In this document: positions 8,355 to 18,180 of the stretch, piece after piece
Position numbering within the stretch: position 1 is the stretch's first letter
Layout of the letters: each line of letters opens with the position of its first letter
Assembly (NCBI RefSeq): GCF_005080845.1
Contig: NZ_CP034858.1
Span: 434,001-498,000, forward strand
Length of the DNA stretch: 64,000 nucleotides
Direction: 5' to 3'
Source: Buchnera aphidicola (Rhopalosiphum padi)
Lineage (GTDB): Bacteria; Pseudomonadota; Gammaproteobacteria; Enterobacterales; Enterobacteriaceae
Made by a program: the position numbers and the translations under genes
Notes under the pieces: generated by a model
Databases searched by the model: none
Told to the model about the DNA's origin: nothing
The model's input: only the letters and a program-made list of their open reading frames with translations

Positions 8355-11006
8355 ATGAAAAAAACAACAAGTGAAATAAGACAAAGTTTCTTAAATTTTT
8401 TTAAAGAAAAAGGGCATGTGATTATTCCAAGTAGCTCTTTAATTCCAGAAAATGATTCTACATTACTATTTACTAATGCAGGAATGAATCAATTTAAAGA
8501 ATATTTTTTAGGTCAAAAACAAAAATTTTATCCACGTGTTACAACTGCACAACACTGTTTAAGAACTGGAGGTAAACACAACGATTTAGAAAATGTAGGC
8601 TATACAAAAAGACATCATACATTTTTTGAAATGCTTGGCAATTTTAGTTTTAACGATTACTTTAAAAAAGAAGCCATTATGTATGCATGGGAATTACTTA
8701 CATCGAAAAAATGGTTTAATATAGACAAAAATAAGTTATGGATTTCAGTATACGAAGAAGATGAAGAAACGTACGAAATATGGCGTAATATTATCCAAGT
8801 TCCTTCAAATCATATTATCAAGATAGGTAATAAAAATAATTCTCAATATGATTCGGAGAATTTTTGGCAAATGGGTGACACTGGACCATGTGGTCCATGT
8901 ACAGAAATATTTTATAATTATAATAATTCAGATGAACATAATGATTTTTTAAAAAATAAAGATGAAGGTTTCATAGAAATTTGGAATATTGTTTTCATAG
9001 AATTTAATCGTATTTCTAAAACAGAAATAGTGCCTTTAGTAAATAAATCAATAGATACAGGTATGGGTTTAGAAAGAATAACTGCTGTTTTACAAAATGT
9101 TCATTCAAATTATAATATTGATATTTTTCAAAAATTGATAAAAAAAATATCTAACTTTACTAAGTTAAAAGATTTAAATAATATTTCTTTAAAAATAATA
9201 GCAGATCATATTAGATCTTGTGCATTTCTTATTGCTGAAGATATTTTACCTTCGAATGAACATCGAGGATATGTTTTAAGAAGAATTATCAGAAGAGCAC
9301 TTAGACATGGTCATAAAATTGGAATAAAAAAAAATTTTTTTTATAAACTAGTTCCTAGTTTAATAGAAATTATGGGTGATTCTGCTGAAATATTGAAAAA
9401 AAAAGAAAAAAAAATAGAAAATACGCTGAAAATAGAAGAAATACAATTCTCTCAAACATTAGATAAAGGTTTAAAAATACTAAATGCAGAAATAAAAAAA
9501 AGTATTAATAAAAAAATTTCTGGAAAAACTGCATTCTATCTGTATGATACATTCGGATTTCCTATTGATTTAACATCTGATGTTTGTCGTGAAAAAAATA
9601 TAACAATTGATTTTAAAAGTTATAATATAGCTAAAGAAGAACAAAAAAAACGATCTAGTATAAAAAATAAGTTTTATAAAGATTACAATCAAAATATCAT
9701 TGTTAATGATTCATGTATATTTGAAGGTTATACAAAATATAAAACGAAATCGTTTGTGAAACATATTTTTATAAAAAACGAATCAGTTTCCACAATCTCA
9801 AAAGGTCAAATAGCCACTATTTTCCTTGATAAAACTTCTTTTTATCCAGAATCTGGTGGTCAGATAGGTGACATAGGTGAATTATATTATAAAAAATCTT
9901 GTTTTATAGTAGAAAACACAAAAAAATATGGCGATGCAATCGGACATTTCGGAAAATTAATTTCAGGTAAAATTGTTGTTAATGAATTAATATATAGCAA
10001 GATTAATCAAATTTATAGAAATTCTATTCAGTTAAATCATTCAGCAACACATTTACTTCATGCTGCATTACAAAAAGTTTTAGGAAAAAATGTTGTTCAA
10101 AAAGGTTCCTTGGTAAGTGATACACATTTAAGATTTGATTTCTCTTATTCTAGTAATATAAATTTATCTCAAATACAAAAAATTGAAAATGTTATTAATA
10201 AAAAAATTCGCAGTAACGATTTAATTAAAATTAAAAATTTAAGTTTAGACGAGGCTAAAAAGAAAAAAGCTATAGCATTATTTGATCACAAATATAAAGC
10301 TTTTGTTCGAGTCGTATTTATAAAAGACTTTTCTATAGAACTATGTGGTGGTACTCACACAAAAAGAACTGGAAACATTGGATTATTTAAAATTATAGAA
10401 CAATCAAGTATATCATCAGGAATTAAAAGAATTGAAGCTATAACTGGACAAAAAGCAATAGATTATTTACATGTTAAAGACAATGATATGCAAAATATAT
10501 CTTTTCTTTTAAAATGTAAACATTCTAATATAAAAGAAAAAATAGAAAAATTAATAATACAAGTTAAAAACTTAGAAAAAAAAACAGACCAATTACAAAA
10601 AAAAGAAAATATATATCAAATTAAAAAATTAATTCAAAACGTTGATAATATTAAAGGAATAAATTTATTAATTAATATATTTCAAAATTATGATCAAAAA
10701 TCAATGAGAATAATAGTTGATCAATTAAAAAAAGAACTAAAGATTGCAATTATTGTACTGATAAATAAAAAGAAAAAAGATTTTAGAGTTATTATTGGAG
10801 TTACAAAAAATATAACTAATCATATAACTGCATTAAAAATTATTAATATTTTTATTCAAAAAACTAATGGCAAGGGAGGGGGAAAAAAAGAAATTGCTGA
10901 AGGAGGAAGTATGAATATAAAAACATTACCTATAATTTTAACTGATGTAAAATCATGGATTAAAAAACAATTAGAAAATATAAAAATAGAAAATTTTAAC
11001 AATTAG
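8355..11006 (+). CDS. alaS: Alanyl-tRNA synthetase
   Basis: Class II synthetase charging tRNA-Ala; 883 residues against 876 in E. coli. Order: catalytic domain with TRFTNAGMNQF-like FTNAGMNQFKEYFLG and the GDTGPCGPCTEIF loop, tRNA-recognition region, then the editing domain with HSATH (histidines about 562 and 566) and CGGTHTKRTG (cysteine about 664), and a C-terminal oligomerisation domain ending in a GKGGGKKEIAEGG block. The ATG follows a weak ribosome site 50 bases after bamD. csrA follows as in E. coli. Confidence 0.98.
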   Translation: MKKTTSEIRQSFLNFFKEKGHVIIPSSSLIPENDSTLLFTNAGMNQFKEYFLGQKQKFYPRVTTAQHCLRTGGKHNDLENVGYTKRHHTFFEMLGNFSFNDYFKKEAIMYAWELLTSKKWFNIDKNKLWISVYEEDEETYEIWRNIIQVPSNHIIKIGNKNNSQYDSENFWQMGDTGPCGPCTEIFYNYNNSDEHNDFLKNKDEGFIEIWNIVFIEFNRISKTEIVPLVNKSIDTGMGLERITAVLQNVHSNYNIDIFQKLIKKISNFTKLKDLNNISLKIIADHIRSCAFLIAEDILPSNEHRGYVLRRIIRRALRHGHKIGIKKNFFYKLVPSLIEIMGDSAEILKKKEKKIENTLKIEEIQFSQTLDKGLKILNAEIKKSINKKISGKTAFYLYDTFGFPIDLTSDVCREKNITIDFKSYNIAKEEQKKRSSIKNKFYKDYNQNIIVNDSCIFEGYTKYKTKSFVKHIFIKNESVSTISKGQIATIFLDKTSFYPESGGQIGDIGELYYKKSCFIVENTKKYGDAIGHFGKLISGKIVVNELIYSKINQIYRNSIQLNHSATHLLHAALQKVLGKNVVQKGSLVSDTHLRFDFSYSSNINLSQIQKIENVINKKIRSNDLIKIKNLSLDEAKKKKAIALFDHKYKAFVRVVFIKDFSIELCGGTHTKRTGNIGLFKIIEQSSISSGIKRIEAITGQKAIDYLHVKDNDMQNISFLLKCKHSNIKEKIEKLIIQVKNLEKKTDQLQKKENIYQIKKLIQNVDNIKGINLLINIFQNYDQKSMRIIVDQLKKELKIAIIVLINKKKKDFRVIIGVTKNITNHITALKIINIFIQKTNGKGGGKKEIAEGGSMNIKTLPIILTDVKSWIKKQLENIKIENFNN

Positions 11007-11202
11007 TATTTAATTAAACTGTTCTTAATTTAAATAAAAAAACACTTGTTTTATAATTGTTTTTCGAAAAAATTACTTATAATTAAAAGAATTTTGTGTA
11101 ATGATATGTTATTAAGATATTTTATAGTCTACGTTTAACCCCATGTTATTTATAACACCAGGAACCAGATGGGCTGAAATTTTTTATTTCAAGGAAAAAA
11201 GA

Positions 11203-11385
11203 ATGCTTATTCTAACTCGTCGAGTTGGCGAAACGTTAATAATTGGCGATGAGATAACTGTAACAGTACTAGGAGTTAAAGGTAACCAAGTTCGTATTGG
11301 TGTAAATGCCCCTAAAGAAGTTTCGGTACATCGTGAAGAAATATATCAACGTATTCAGGCTGAAAAAAAACAAAAAAAAAGTTGA
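11203..11385 (+). CDS. csrA: CsrA, RNA-binding post-transcriptional regulator
   Basis: Dimeric RNA-binding protein that recognises GGA in mRNA leaders to repress or stabilise transcripts. From ATG 11203 the product is 60 residues (E. coli 61): [16 protein letters not shown], the RNA-contact region [17 protein letters not shown] and a basic tail. The ribosome site is AAGGAAAAAAG. An in-frame ATG 20 codons upstream (11143) only lengthens the frame and is not conserved. No CsrB/CsrC-like RNA is visible in the window. A strong terminator lies right after the gene. Confidence 0.97.
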
Positions 11386-11396
11386 TAATAAATACT

Positions 11397-11431
11397 GCAT
11401 CTTACTTGTTTTAAGTAAGATGCGTTTTTAT
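11397..11431 (+). terminator. Rho-independent terminator of csrA
   Basis: A perfect 11-base stem, GCATCTTACTT (11397-11407) with AAGTAAGATGC (11413-11423), a 5-base loop and a U-rich tail GTTTTTATTTTTT. It starts 11 bases past the csrA stop and is one of the clearest terminators in the window. Confidence 0.9.
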
Positions 11432-11460
11432 TTTTTATAAAAAATATTCTTAAAAAAAAA

Positions 11461-11488
11461 TTGACTTATATCGAAAAAAAAGTAAAAT
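11461..11488 (+). promoter_or_regulatory. Candidate sigma-70 promoter for the Ser/Arg tRNAs
   Basis: TTGACT (11461-11466) and TAAAAT (11483-11488) are separated by 16 bases; transcription would start about 20 bases before the tRNA-Ser gene. The site lies directly after the csrA terminator, so an independent promoter is expected here. The AT-rich background makes chance matches common. Confidence 0.55.
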
Positions 11489-11515
11489 TAGAATAGTAAA
11501 AATTTTTTTTAGTCA

Positions 11516-11608
11516 GGTGAGATGGCCGAGAGGATTAAGGCGCTCCCCTGCTAAGGGAGTATGCAGAAAAAATCTGCATCGAGGGTTCGAATCCCTCTCT
11601 CACCGCCA
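11516..11608 (+). tRNA. serV: tRNA-Ser (anticodon GCU)
   Basis: A 93-base class II tRNA with 7-bp acceptor GGTGAGA/TCTCACC, anticodon loop CTGCTAA, the long serine variable arm (TATGCAG...CTGCATC) and T arm with TTCGAAT. It ends in discriminator G followed by an encoded CCA. It reads AGC/AGU. Its place between csrA and an Arg tRNA matches E. coli serV. Confidence 0.97.
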
Positions 11609-11634
11609 TATTTTATTATATTACTTTTAAATTT

Positions 11635-11708
11635 GCATCCGTAGCTCAGTTGGATAGAGTACTCGGCTACGAACCGAGCGGTCGGAGGTTCGAATCCTTC
11701 CGGATGCA
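11635..11708 (+). tRNA. argV: tRNA-Arg (anticodon ACG)
   Basis: Cloverleaf with acceptor GCATCCG/CGGATGC, anticodon loop CTACGAA and a T stem containing one G-U pair. It closely matches E. coli tRNA-Arg(ACG), which needs A34 deaminated to inosine to read CGU, CGC and CGA. After discriminator A the sequence continues AAAT, so CCA is not encoded and must be added by a CCA-adding enzyme. Probably co-transcribed with tRNA-Ser, 26 bases upstream. E. coli has four Arg copies here; one remains. Confidence 0.97.
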
Positions 11709-11830
11709 AAATAAAAATCCAAAAAAATCTTAATCCATCAGATACAATAATTAAAAATAAATCCTTATATAAAAAAAATTGATTTATTTAAAAAATAATT
11801 ATCTTTTTTAAAAAAATATAGGAGAAAAAA

Positions 11831-13378
11831 TTGATAGAAGATATCTCAAAAAAAATCGCTTGGCTGAAAAATCAACCTGTAATATTAAAAGATATTTTTC
11901 GAGGTATTGAACGTGAAACTTTAAGAATTGAAAAAAACGGAAACTTTTCTAATACTAAACATCCATATTTACTTGGCTCATCCTTAACACATAAGTGGAT
12001 TACAACTGATTTTTCAGAAAATTTATTAGAGTTTATCACACCTACTAGTAATAGTATAAATTATTTATTAAATTTTTTAAACAACTTACATTCCTTTGTA
12101 GCATATAACATACAACATGAACGAATGTGGCCATTCAGTATTCCATATCTTTATGATAAATCGACAACTATCAAAATAGCTCAATATGGAAATTCTCGTC
12201 TTGGAAAAATAAAAAGTCTTTATAGAAAGGGTTTAAAAAATCGATATGGCGATTTAGTAAATACTATTTCAGGTATACATTATAACTTTTCTTTACCGAA
12301 AATATTTTGGAAAAATCGGAAAAAATATGAAAAAAATTCAGATTATATTTCATGTGGTTATTTAAATTTAATTCGTAATTATTATCGATTTGGATGGGTT
12401 ATTACTTATTTATTTGGAGCGTCACCTGCAATATCAAAACATTTTTTAAAAAACAAAAAACATGAATTTAAAGAAAATATAGAGAATATACTATATCTAC
12501 CATGGTCAACCTCATTAAGGTTAAGTGATATAGGATATACTAAAACACCGATTACAGAACTAAATATTATGTTTAATGATTTAAAATCATACATTGAATC
12601 TTTACACAAGGCAATAAATACACCTTCAAAAAAGTTTTCTGATATAGGAATAAAAAATAAAAAAGGTGAATTTCTACAACTAAATACAAATATATTACAA
12701 ATGGAAAGTGAACTATATACTCTAATCAGGCCAAAAAGAAAAACTAATCCTGGTGAATCACTTTTAGAAGCTCTTGGAAAAAGAGGAATTGAATATGTAG
12801 AAATACGTTCTTTAGATATAAATCCATTCTCTTCAATAGGAATAAATAAAAAACAAATACTCATATTAGATTTATTTCTAATCTGGTGTGCACTAATTAA
12901 CGCCCCTAAAATGAACAAAGAAAATTTTTTAGTAAATAATAAAAATTGGGATAAAATTATTTTAGAAGGAAGAAAACCAAATCAAAAAATTTATATTAAC
13001 AGTAAATATGAAACAAAAACATTAATTGAAATTGGTGAAACAATTTTTCAAGATTTAAAAAAAATTGCCAAAATACTTGATGATCAATCTAAAAATTTTG
13101 AATATCAGCAAGCATGTCAAGAAACAATGCTTTTTTTTAAAAACCCAGAATTAACTTATTCAGCACAGTTTTTAAAATTGATAATAAAAAATGGAATAAA
13201 AAAAACTGGATTAGATTTGGCAAATAAATATCACAAACAATTTATTAACAAATTTCATTATAATTCAGATAAAAACATTTTAGAACGTGAAACTATACGT
13301 TCGCATAAAAAACAAAAACAAATAGAAAATAATGAAATTTTATCTAAAAAAACAATTTCTCCCATGCTAAAAATCTAA
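11831..13378 (+). CDS. gshA: GshA, glutamate-cysteine ligase
   Basis: First step of glutathione synthesis, joining glutamate and cysteine with ATP. The 515-residue product (E. coli 518) shows the family blocks [48 protein letters not shown] and [12 protein letters not shown]. It starts at TTG 11831 behind GGAGAAAAAA; E. coli gshA also uses TTG. The preceding 120 bases after the Arg tRNA are AT-rich with no gene. gshB is not in the window. It consumes the cysteine made by the cys cluster at 26802-35602. Confidence 0.97.
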   Translation: MIEDISKKIAWLKNQPVILKDIFRGIERETLRIEKNGNFSNTKHPYLLGSSLTHKWITTDFSENLLEFITPTSNSINYLLNFLNNLHSFVAYNIQHERMWPFSIPYLYDKSTTIKIAQYGNSRLGKIKSLYRKGLKNRYGDLVNTISGIHYNFSLPKIFWKNRKKYEKNSDYISCGYLNLIRNYYRFGWVITYLFGASPAISKHFLKNKKHEFKENIENILYLPWSTSLRLSDIGYTKTPITELNIMFNDLKSYIESLHKAINTPSKKFSDIGIKNKKGEFLQLNTNILQMESELYTLIRPKRKTNPGESLLEALGKRGIEYVEIRSLDINPFSSIGINKKQILILDLFLIWCALINAPKMNKENFLVNNKNWDKIILEGRKPNQKIYINSKYETKTLIEIGETIFQDLKKIAKILDDQSKNFEYQQACQETMLFFKNPELTYSAQFLKLIIKNGIKKTGLDLANKYHKQFINKFHYNSDKNILERETIRSHKKQKQIENNEILSKKTISPMLKI

Positions 13379-13385
13379 CATGGGA
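13360..13385. terminator. Hairpin overlapping the gshA stop codon
   Basis: TCCCATG (13360-13366) pairs perfectly with CATGGGA (13379-13385) around a 12-base loop that contains the gshA stop. gshA and metK converge here, so it may terminate gshA. No U-tract follows. A second, AT-only hairpin (13452-13459 with 13468-13475) sits nearer metK and could serve that gene. Confidence 0.4.
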
Positions 13386-13493
13386 AATGATTAAAAATCA
13401 ACATAATTTTCCATATTAAGTTTAATTCAATATATATAATTTATTTAATTATTTTATCTTTAGTAAGAGATAAAAAATTATATTAAATGATTT

Positions 13494-14633
13494 TTATTGC
13501 AATAATTCCTCTACTTTATCTAATTTTTCCCAGGGAAATTCCTCTCTTCCAAAATGTCCGTATACTGCTGTATTAAGATAAATTGGTCGAAGAAGATCAA
13601 GCATTTTAATTAATCCATAAGGACGTAAATCAAAAATATTACGCACTAAATCGATTAAAGATTTATTACTTATTTTTCCTGTTCTAAAAGTTTCTATCAT
13701 AATTGAAGTAGGTTCGGCAATTCCAATAGCATAAGATAGTTGAATTTCACAACGATCAGCTAATCCTGCTGCAACAATATTTTTAGCTACATATCTTGCT
13801 GCATAAGCGGCGGAACGATCTACTTTTGAAGGATCTTTACCAGAAAAAGCACCTCCTCCGTGTCTTGACATCCCTCCATAAGTATCTACAATAATTTTAC
13901 GACCTGTTAAACCACAGTCCCCCATAGGACCTCCAATAACAAATCTACCTGTAGGATTTATAAAAAATTTTGTATTTTTAGTTAACCACTTTTTAGGTAA
14001 AATTGGTTTTATAATTTCTTCCATAACAGCTTCTTTTAAAATATTCTGCGTAATACTTTCTTTATGTTGAGTAGAAAAAACTACTGTATCTATTCCAAGT
14101 ATACGGCCATTTTTGTACTTAAATGTTACTTGGCTTTTAGCATCTGGTCTAAGCCAATGTAAAATATTTTTTTTTCTTAATTCAGATTGTTTTTTTACCA
14201 ATAAATGTGCATAAGTAATAGGTGCTGGCATTAAAACTTCTGTTTCATTAGTAGCATAACCAAAAATAATTCCTTGATCTCCTGCTCCTTGTTCTAAAGG
14301 ATCGCAACGATCTACTCCTCGAGTAATATCAGGTGATTGTTTTCCTATAGTACTAAGTACAGCACAAGAATTGGCATCGAAACCTGTTTCAGAATTAATA
14401 TAACCAATATTATTAATAGTATTTCTAGTAATTTCTTCAACATCAACCCAAGCTGTAGTTGTAATTTCACCTCCAATTAAAACCATACCTGTTTTAACAT
14501 AAGTTTCACATGCTACTCTTGCTTTTAAATCTTGTTTAATAATTTCATCTAATAAAGCATCAGAAATTTGATCTGCAATTTTATCAGGATGTCCTTCTGA
14601 AACTGATTCTGATGTAAAAAGATATTCAGTCAT
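13494..14633 (-). CDS. metK: MetK, S-adenosylmethionine synthetase
   Basis: Makes SAM from methionine and ATP. At 379 residues (E. coli 384) it has [15 protein letters not shown] at the N-terminus, the [12 protein letters not shown] block and the phosphate loop [22 protein letters not shown] at 14633. It supplies the methyl donor for TrmD, RsmE, CysG and others in this window. Divergent from endA across 183 AT-rich bases without a recognisable regulatory element. Confidence 0.98.
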   Translation of the reverse strand: MTEYLFTSESVSEGHPDKIADQISDALLDEIIKQDLKARVACETYVKTGMVLIGGEITTTAWVDVEEITRNTINNIGYINSETGFDANSCAVLSTIGKQSPDITRGVDRCDPLEQGAGDQGIIFGYATNETEVLMPAPITYAHLLVKKQSELRKKNILHWLRPDAKSQVTFKYKNGRILGIDTVVFSTQHKESITQNILKEAVMEEIIKPILPKKWLTKNTKFFINPTGRFVIGGPMGDCGLTGRKIIVDTYGGMSRHGGGAFSGKDPSKVDRSAAYAARYVAKNIVAAGLADRCEIQLSYAIGIAEPTSIMIETFRTGKISNKSLIDLVRNIFDLRPYGLIKMLDLLRPIYLNTAVYGHFGREEFPWEKLDKVEELLQ

Positions 14634-14816
14634 TTTTTTATTTACCTTTTTTTAAAATTCTGAAAATTTAAAAAATATTTGAATGAAAGATGTGCTAATA
14701 TTTCTATCTAATTTAAATATTATTAAAAATAATACTTGATTAACATATTTATTTAAAATAAAAAATAAAGAATTGCTTATTTAATACAAATTAACTTTTT
14801 AAAAAGATAAATTAAT

Positions 14817-15547
14817 ATGATAAAAAAAATAATTTTTATTATAATTAGTATATTTTTTTTTTATCTTCAACTAAAAAAAATAACTTTAAAAAAAATTATA
14901 TACAAAATTTTCAACAAGCTAAAACCATTGCAATCAAAATCCATAAAAATGCACCTGGATCATTTTATTGCGGATGTAAAATTATTTGGAATGGAAAAAA
15001 AGGAGTACCTGATTTATCATCATGCGGATATAAAATTAGAAAAAATAAAAACCGAGCAATGAGAATCGAATGGGAACATGTAGTACCAGCATGGAAATTT
15101 GGACATGAAAAAAAATGTTGGAAAAATGGAGGACGAAAAAAATGTATTAAAAACAAATTATATCAAAAAATTGAATTTGATCTTCATAATTTACAACCTG
15201 CTATTGGAGAAATAAATGGAGATAGATCTAATTTTCAATATGGCCAGTTAAATAGTCATATCGAACAATATGGTAAATGCAATATGAAAATAGATTTTAA
15301 AAAACAAGTAGCTGAACCACCTAAAAGAGCTAGAGGGAAAATAGCTCGTACTTATTTTTATATGAGTGAAACATATAAAATTAAATTATCTAAAAAAGAA
15401 AGAAATTTATTAAAAATATGGGATATTAGTTTTCCTGTCACTAAATGGGAATGTGAAAGAGAAAATTTAATATTTCAAGTACAAGGAAATCATAATAATT
15501 ATATTTATAAAAAATGTAAAATTTCTTATTCAAAAATAAAAAATTAA
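14817..15547 (+). CDS. endA: EndA, endonuclease I, frame broken near N-terminus at a T10 run
   Basis: Periplasmic DNA endonuclease in E. coli. The conserved body is intact from about 14903: [21 protein letters not shown] with the catalytic histidine, [31 protein letters not shown], and paired cysteines. The ATG at 14817 begins a hydrophobic signal-like stretch, but in a different frame that runs out at 15062; the body frame has an in-frame stop at 14846 and no ATG before 15059. The frames meet at T10 (14853-14862): eleven T would join signal and body. Transcript slippage, early decay or a sequence error are all possible. Strong conservation of the body favours recent or rescued damage. rsmE starts four bases after the stop. 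Confidence 0.85.
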
Positions 15548-15551
15548 AAAA

Positions 15552-16292
15552 ATGAAAAAACGCATTCCACGAATTTATATTGAAGATTATTTAAATATTA
15601 ATCAAGTGATATCATTATCCAAATCTCATACACATTACGTAAAAAGAGTATTACGAATGGAAAAAAAAGACAAATTAGAAATATTTAACAATACTAATTG
15701 TATTTTTTTTTCCGAAATAATAGAGATTAATAGTAAAATATTAAAAATAATTATTTTAAAAAAACAAATAAAAAATCTTGAATCACCATTATCAATGCAT
15801 TTAGGACAAGTAATGTCAAAAAATGAAAAAATGAATTTTTCTATCCAAAAATCTGTTGAATTAGGAGTCAATACAATTACACCACTATTTTCAGAATATT
15901 GTAATATTCAAGAAAATTTAATATGTTTTTCAAAAAAACACATACATTGGAAAAATATAGCAATTTCTGCTTGTCAACAATGTAATCGTAATAATATTCC
16001 TGAAATCAAAAGTCCAGAACACATGCTTACATGGTGTAAAAAAATATATGATAATGAAATAAAAATAGTATTTGATCCAAATGCTATTTTAACAATTAAT
16101 GAAATACCTAAAAAAATTAATTTTGTTCGATTTTTAATTGGTTGTGAAGGTGGATTTTCATCCTTGGAAATTGAAGAAATAATTAAATATGGATTTATTC
16201 CTATTAAATTAGGACCTAGAATTTTAAGAACAGAGACAGCTGTAATTGCAGCAATTACTGCTTTACAAATAAAATTTGGTGATTTAAGTTGA
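15552..16292 (+). CDS. rsmE: RsmE, 16S rRNA m3U1498 methyltransferase
   Basis: SAM-dependent methylation of U1498 in the 30S decoding region. The 246-residue protein (E. coli 243) starts KKRIPRIYIEDYL, has the PUA-like N-terminal domain and the SPOUT knot: LHLGQVMSKNEKMNF-like HLGQVMSKNEKMNFSIQKS, LIGCEGGFSSLEIEEI (E. coli GPEGG) and LGPRILRTETAVIAAITAL. It follows endA by four bases and probably shares its transcript. It converges with ygfA two bases after the stop, leaving no room for a separate terminator. Confidence 0.96.
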   Translation: MKKRIPRIYIEDYLNINQVISLSKSHTHYVKRVLRMEKKDKLEIFNNTNCIFFSEIIEINSKILKIIILKKQIKNLESPLSMHLGQVMSKNEKMNFSIQKSVELGVNTITPLFSEYCNIQENLICFSKKHIHWKNIAISACQQCNRNNIPEIKSPEHMLTWCKKIYDNEIKIVFDPNAILTINEIPKKINFVRFLIGCEGGFSSLEIEEIIKYGFIPIKLGPRILRTETAVIAAITALQIKFGDLS

Positions 16293-16294
16293 TT

Positions 16295-16888
16295 TTAATG
16301 AAAAAAATATATTTTATTAGGAGTTAAAACAACAGGCAAGGAAATATCCCAAGGCTGTCTAGGTATGTAATTTACGAATTGAAAGTCATAAGCTATTCCT
16401 ACTGGAATAAAATTTTTTATTTTCCAATTCATTAAAAAATTATCATAAAAACCTCCACCCATACCAAGCCTAACACCTTTGCGGTCAAAAGCAACTAGAG
16501 GTACTATTATTAAATCTAAATCTGATTCCAAAATAATATCTTTAACATTATAGAAAGGTTCTAATATATTATATTTATTATAATATAAAATAGATCGAGA
16601 AGTAAACGGAACAAAAAATAATTTTCTTGAATAAATAGAACTTACTATAGGGAGAAATATATTTTTTTTCTTTAACCACAATTTTAAAATTAACGGATAT
16701 GTATTTATTTCTCCATCAAATGACAAAAAACAAGCAATATTTTTAGCATTGTAGATAAGATTACAATTAAATGCCGTGCTTAAAATTTTATTTGATTCAT
16801 CATATTGTTTTGTTAATGTTACTGAACTACGTATCATTCGAATATAGGATCGAATTTCTTTCCGATTTTGTAAAAATTTAGTTAACAT
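16295..16888 (-). CDS. ygfA: YgfA, 5-formyltetrahydrofolate cyclo-ligase
   Basis: Converts 5-formyl-THF back to 5,10-methenyl-THF with ATP. The 197-residue product (E. coli 182) has basic N-terminal RKEIRSYIR, the mid block [16 protein letters not shown] and the nucleotide/folate loop [24 protein letters not shown] at 16888. It overlaps neither neighbour but leaves only two bases to rsmE. rpiA lies 43 bases upstream on the same strand and may be co-transcribed. Confidence 0.93.
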   Translation of the reverse strand: MLTKFLQNRKEIRSYIRMIRSSVTLTKQYDESNKILSTAFNCNLIYNAKNIACFLSFDGEINTYPLILKLWLKKKNIFLPIVSSIYSRKLFFVPFTSRSILYYNKYNILEPFYNVKDIILESDLDLIIVPLVAFDRKGVRLGMGGGFYDNFLMNWKIKNFIPVGIAYDFQFVNYIPRQPWDISLPVVLTPNKIYFFH

Positions 16889-16931
16889 TATATATATAAA
16901 TTATAAAATTAGTGATTTTTAATAATTAGAT

Positions 16932-17591
16932 TTAATTATTAATAATTTTAACTCCTTTTTGAGTGCCAATTAAAACAATATCTGCAACTCTTGAAGCAAA
17001 TAAACCCACACTAACTACTCCAGGTAATGAATTTATTTTTTTTTCTATTGAGATAGGATCATGTATATATAAATTATATACATCTATAATTATATTTCCA
17101 TTGTCTGTTATAATATTTTCTCTTAATTTTGGTTGTCCTCCTATTTTTAATATTTCTTTTGAAATATAGGATATTGCCATAGGAATTATTTCAATAGGCA
17201 ATGGAAAAGTACCCAAAATATTTACTTTTTTTGATTCATCAATAATACAAATAAATTTTTTTGACATAGCAGCAATAATTTTTTCTCTTGTTAAAGCTGC
17301 TCCACCACCCTTAATCATTTGCATTGCATTGTTAATTTCATCTGCACTATCTACATAAATTTCTAATGAATCAAAAGTGTTTAAATCTAATACTTCTATT
17401 CCGTTTTTTTTCAATAAAAAAGTAGAAGAATTAGAACTGGAAACGGCTCCAGATATTAAATTTTTTACTGTGCTTAAAGCCTGAATAAAATAAAAAACAG
17501 TACTACCTGTTCCTACTCCTATAACAGTTCCGGGACAAATATAGTCTAATGCAGCCCATGCTGCTTTTTTTTTTAATTCATTTAAATTCAT
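16932..17591 (-). CDS. rpiA: RpiA, ribose-5-phosphate isomerase A
   Basis: Interconverts ribose-5-P and ribulose-5-P in the pentose phosphate pathway. It is 219 residues, the E. coli length, with [30 protein letters not shown], the catalytic VDSADEIN and the [12 protein letters not shown] block. ATG at 17591. The 175 bases between it and the tRNA-Gln end contain no gene. Confidence 0.97.
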   Translation of the reverse strand: MNLNELKKKAAWAALDYICPGTVIGVGTGSTVFYFIQALSTVKNLISGAVSSSNSSTFLLKKNGIEVLDLNTFDSLEIYVDSADEINNAMQMIKGGGAALTREKIIAAMSKKFICIIDESKKVNILGTFPLPIEIIPMAISYISKEILKIGGQPKLRENIITDNGNIIIDVYNLYIHDPISIEKKINSLPGVVSVGLFASRVADIVLIGTQKGVKIINN

Positions 17592-17766
17592 AGTATAAAA
17601 AACCTATTTTATTTTAAATAAATATTCTAAAATAGAAAAGAATAATAGATTTTTAACATTATTAAATTGATAATTTAATTATATATAATTTCGGTAATAT
17701 AAAAAATAATTTTATGTGTTTAAAAAAAAACTTTTTTATATAGAGAAGAAAAAGATATTTCCAGAA

Positions 17767-17841
17767 TGGCTGGGGTACCTGGATTCGAACCAGGGATGCC
17801 GGTATCAAAAACCGGTGCCTTAACCACTTGGCTATACCCCA
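17767..17841 (-). tRNA. tRNA-Gln (anticodon UUG)
   Basis: 75 bases on the minus strand, with TGGGGTA/TACCCCA acceptor, anticodon loop TTTTGAT and encoded GCCA end. It reads CAA and CAG. Uridine-34 is a substrate for 2-thiolation, the pathway that TusA (57704-57954) feeds. Last gene of the Met-Leu-Gln cluster, a remnant of the E. coli metT-leuW-glnU operon. Confidence 0.97.
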
Positions 17842-17880
17842 TTATCATTACAGATTTTTTAAAAGAAGAATATTTTAATA

Positions 17881-17962
17881 TACGGGAGGCGAGATTTGAA
17901 CTCGCACACCTTACGGCGCCAGAACCTAAATCTGGTGCGTCTACCTATTTCGCCACTCCCGC
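17881..17962 (-). tRNA. leuW: tRNA-Leu (anticodon UAG)
   Basis: 82-base class II tRNA; acceptor GCGGGAG/CTCCCGT has a G-U first pair. Anticodon loop TTTAGGT (UAG) with G37, a TrmD site. The discriminator A is followed by non-CCA sequence, so the CCA end must be added enzymatically. Middle gene of the Met-Leu-Gln cluster. Confidence 0.96.
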
Positions 17963-17968
17963 TACTAA

Positions 17969-18045
17969 TGGTGGCTACGACGGGAATTGAACCCATGACC
18001 CCAGCGTTATGAGTGCTGTGCTCTAACCAACTGAGCTACGTAGCC
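17969..18045 (-). tRNA. metT: tRNA-Met, elongator (anticodon CAU)
   Basis: 77 bases, acceptor GGCTACG/CGTAGCC, anticodon loop CTCATAA, encoded ACCA end. It matches elongator tRNA-Met rather than the initiator (no C-A mismatch at the acceptor end). First gene of the cluster; its promoter should lie in 18046-18180, an AT-rich spacer shared with glnS where no convincing -35 stands out. Confidence 0.96.
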
Positions 18046-18180
18046 TTATTAAAATATAAAATATTTTTTTTAAGATTTTATAAAGATATTACTGTTTTTA
18101 TTTTATAATATAAAAAGTAAATAATCAATATAATTATTTGCGTAAAACAAGTAATTTTTTTATGTATTTTAATAAAAAAA

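Noticed and set aside
11143..11202. Possible 20-residue N-terminal extension of CsrA
   Set aside because: CsrA proteins start at MLILTRR; ATG 11203 has a strong ribosome site and the extension has no counterpart.
12406..12918. Minus-strand frame of 170 codons within gshA
   Set aside because: Antisense to strongly conserved GshA sequence, no homology and no ribosome site; long antisense frames are expected by chance where the sense codons allow.
17766..17990. Plus-strand open frame of 74 codons
   Set aside because: It lies antisense over the tRNA-Gln and tRNA-Leu genes; its apparent protein is a product of tRNA sequence.
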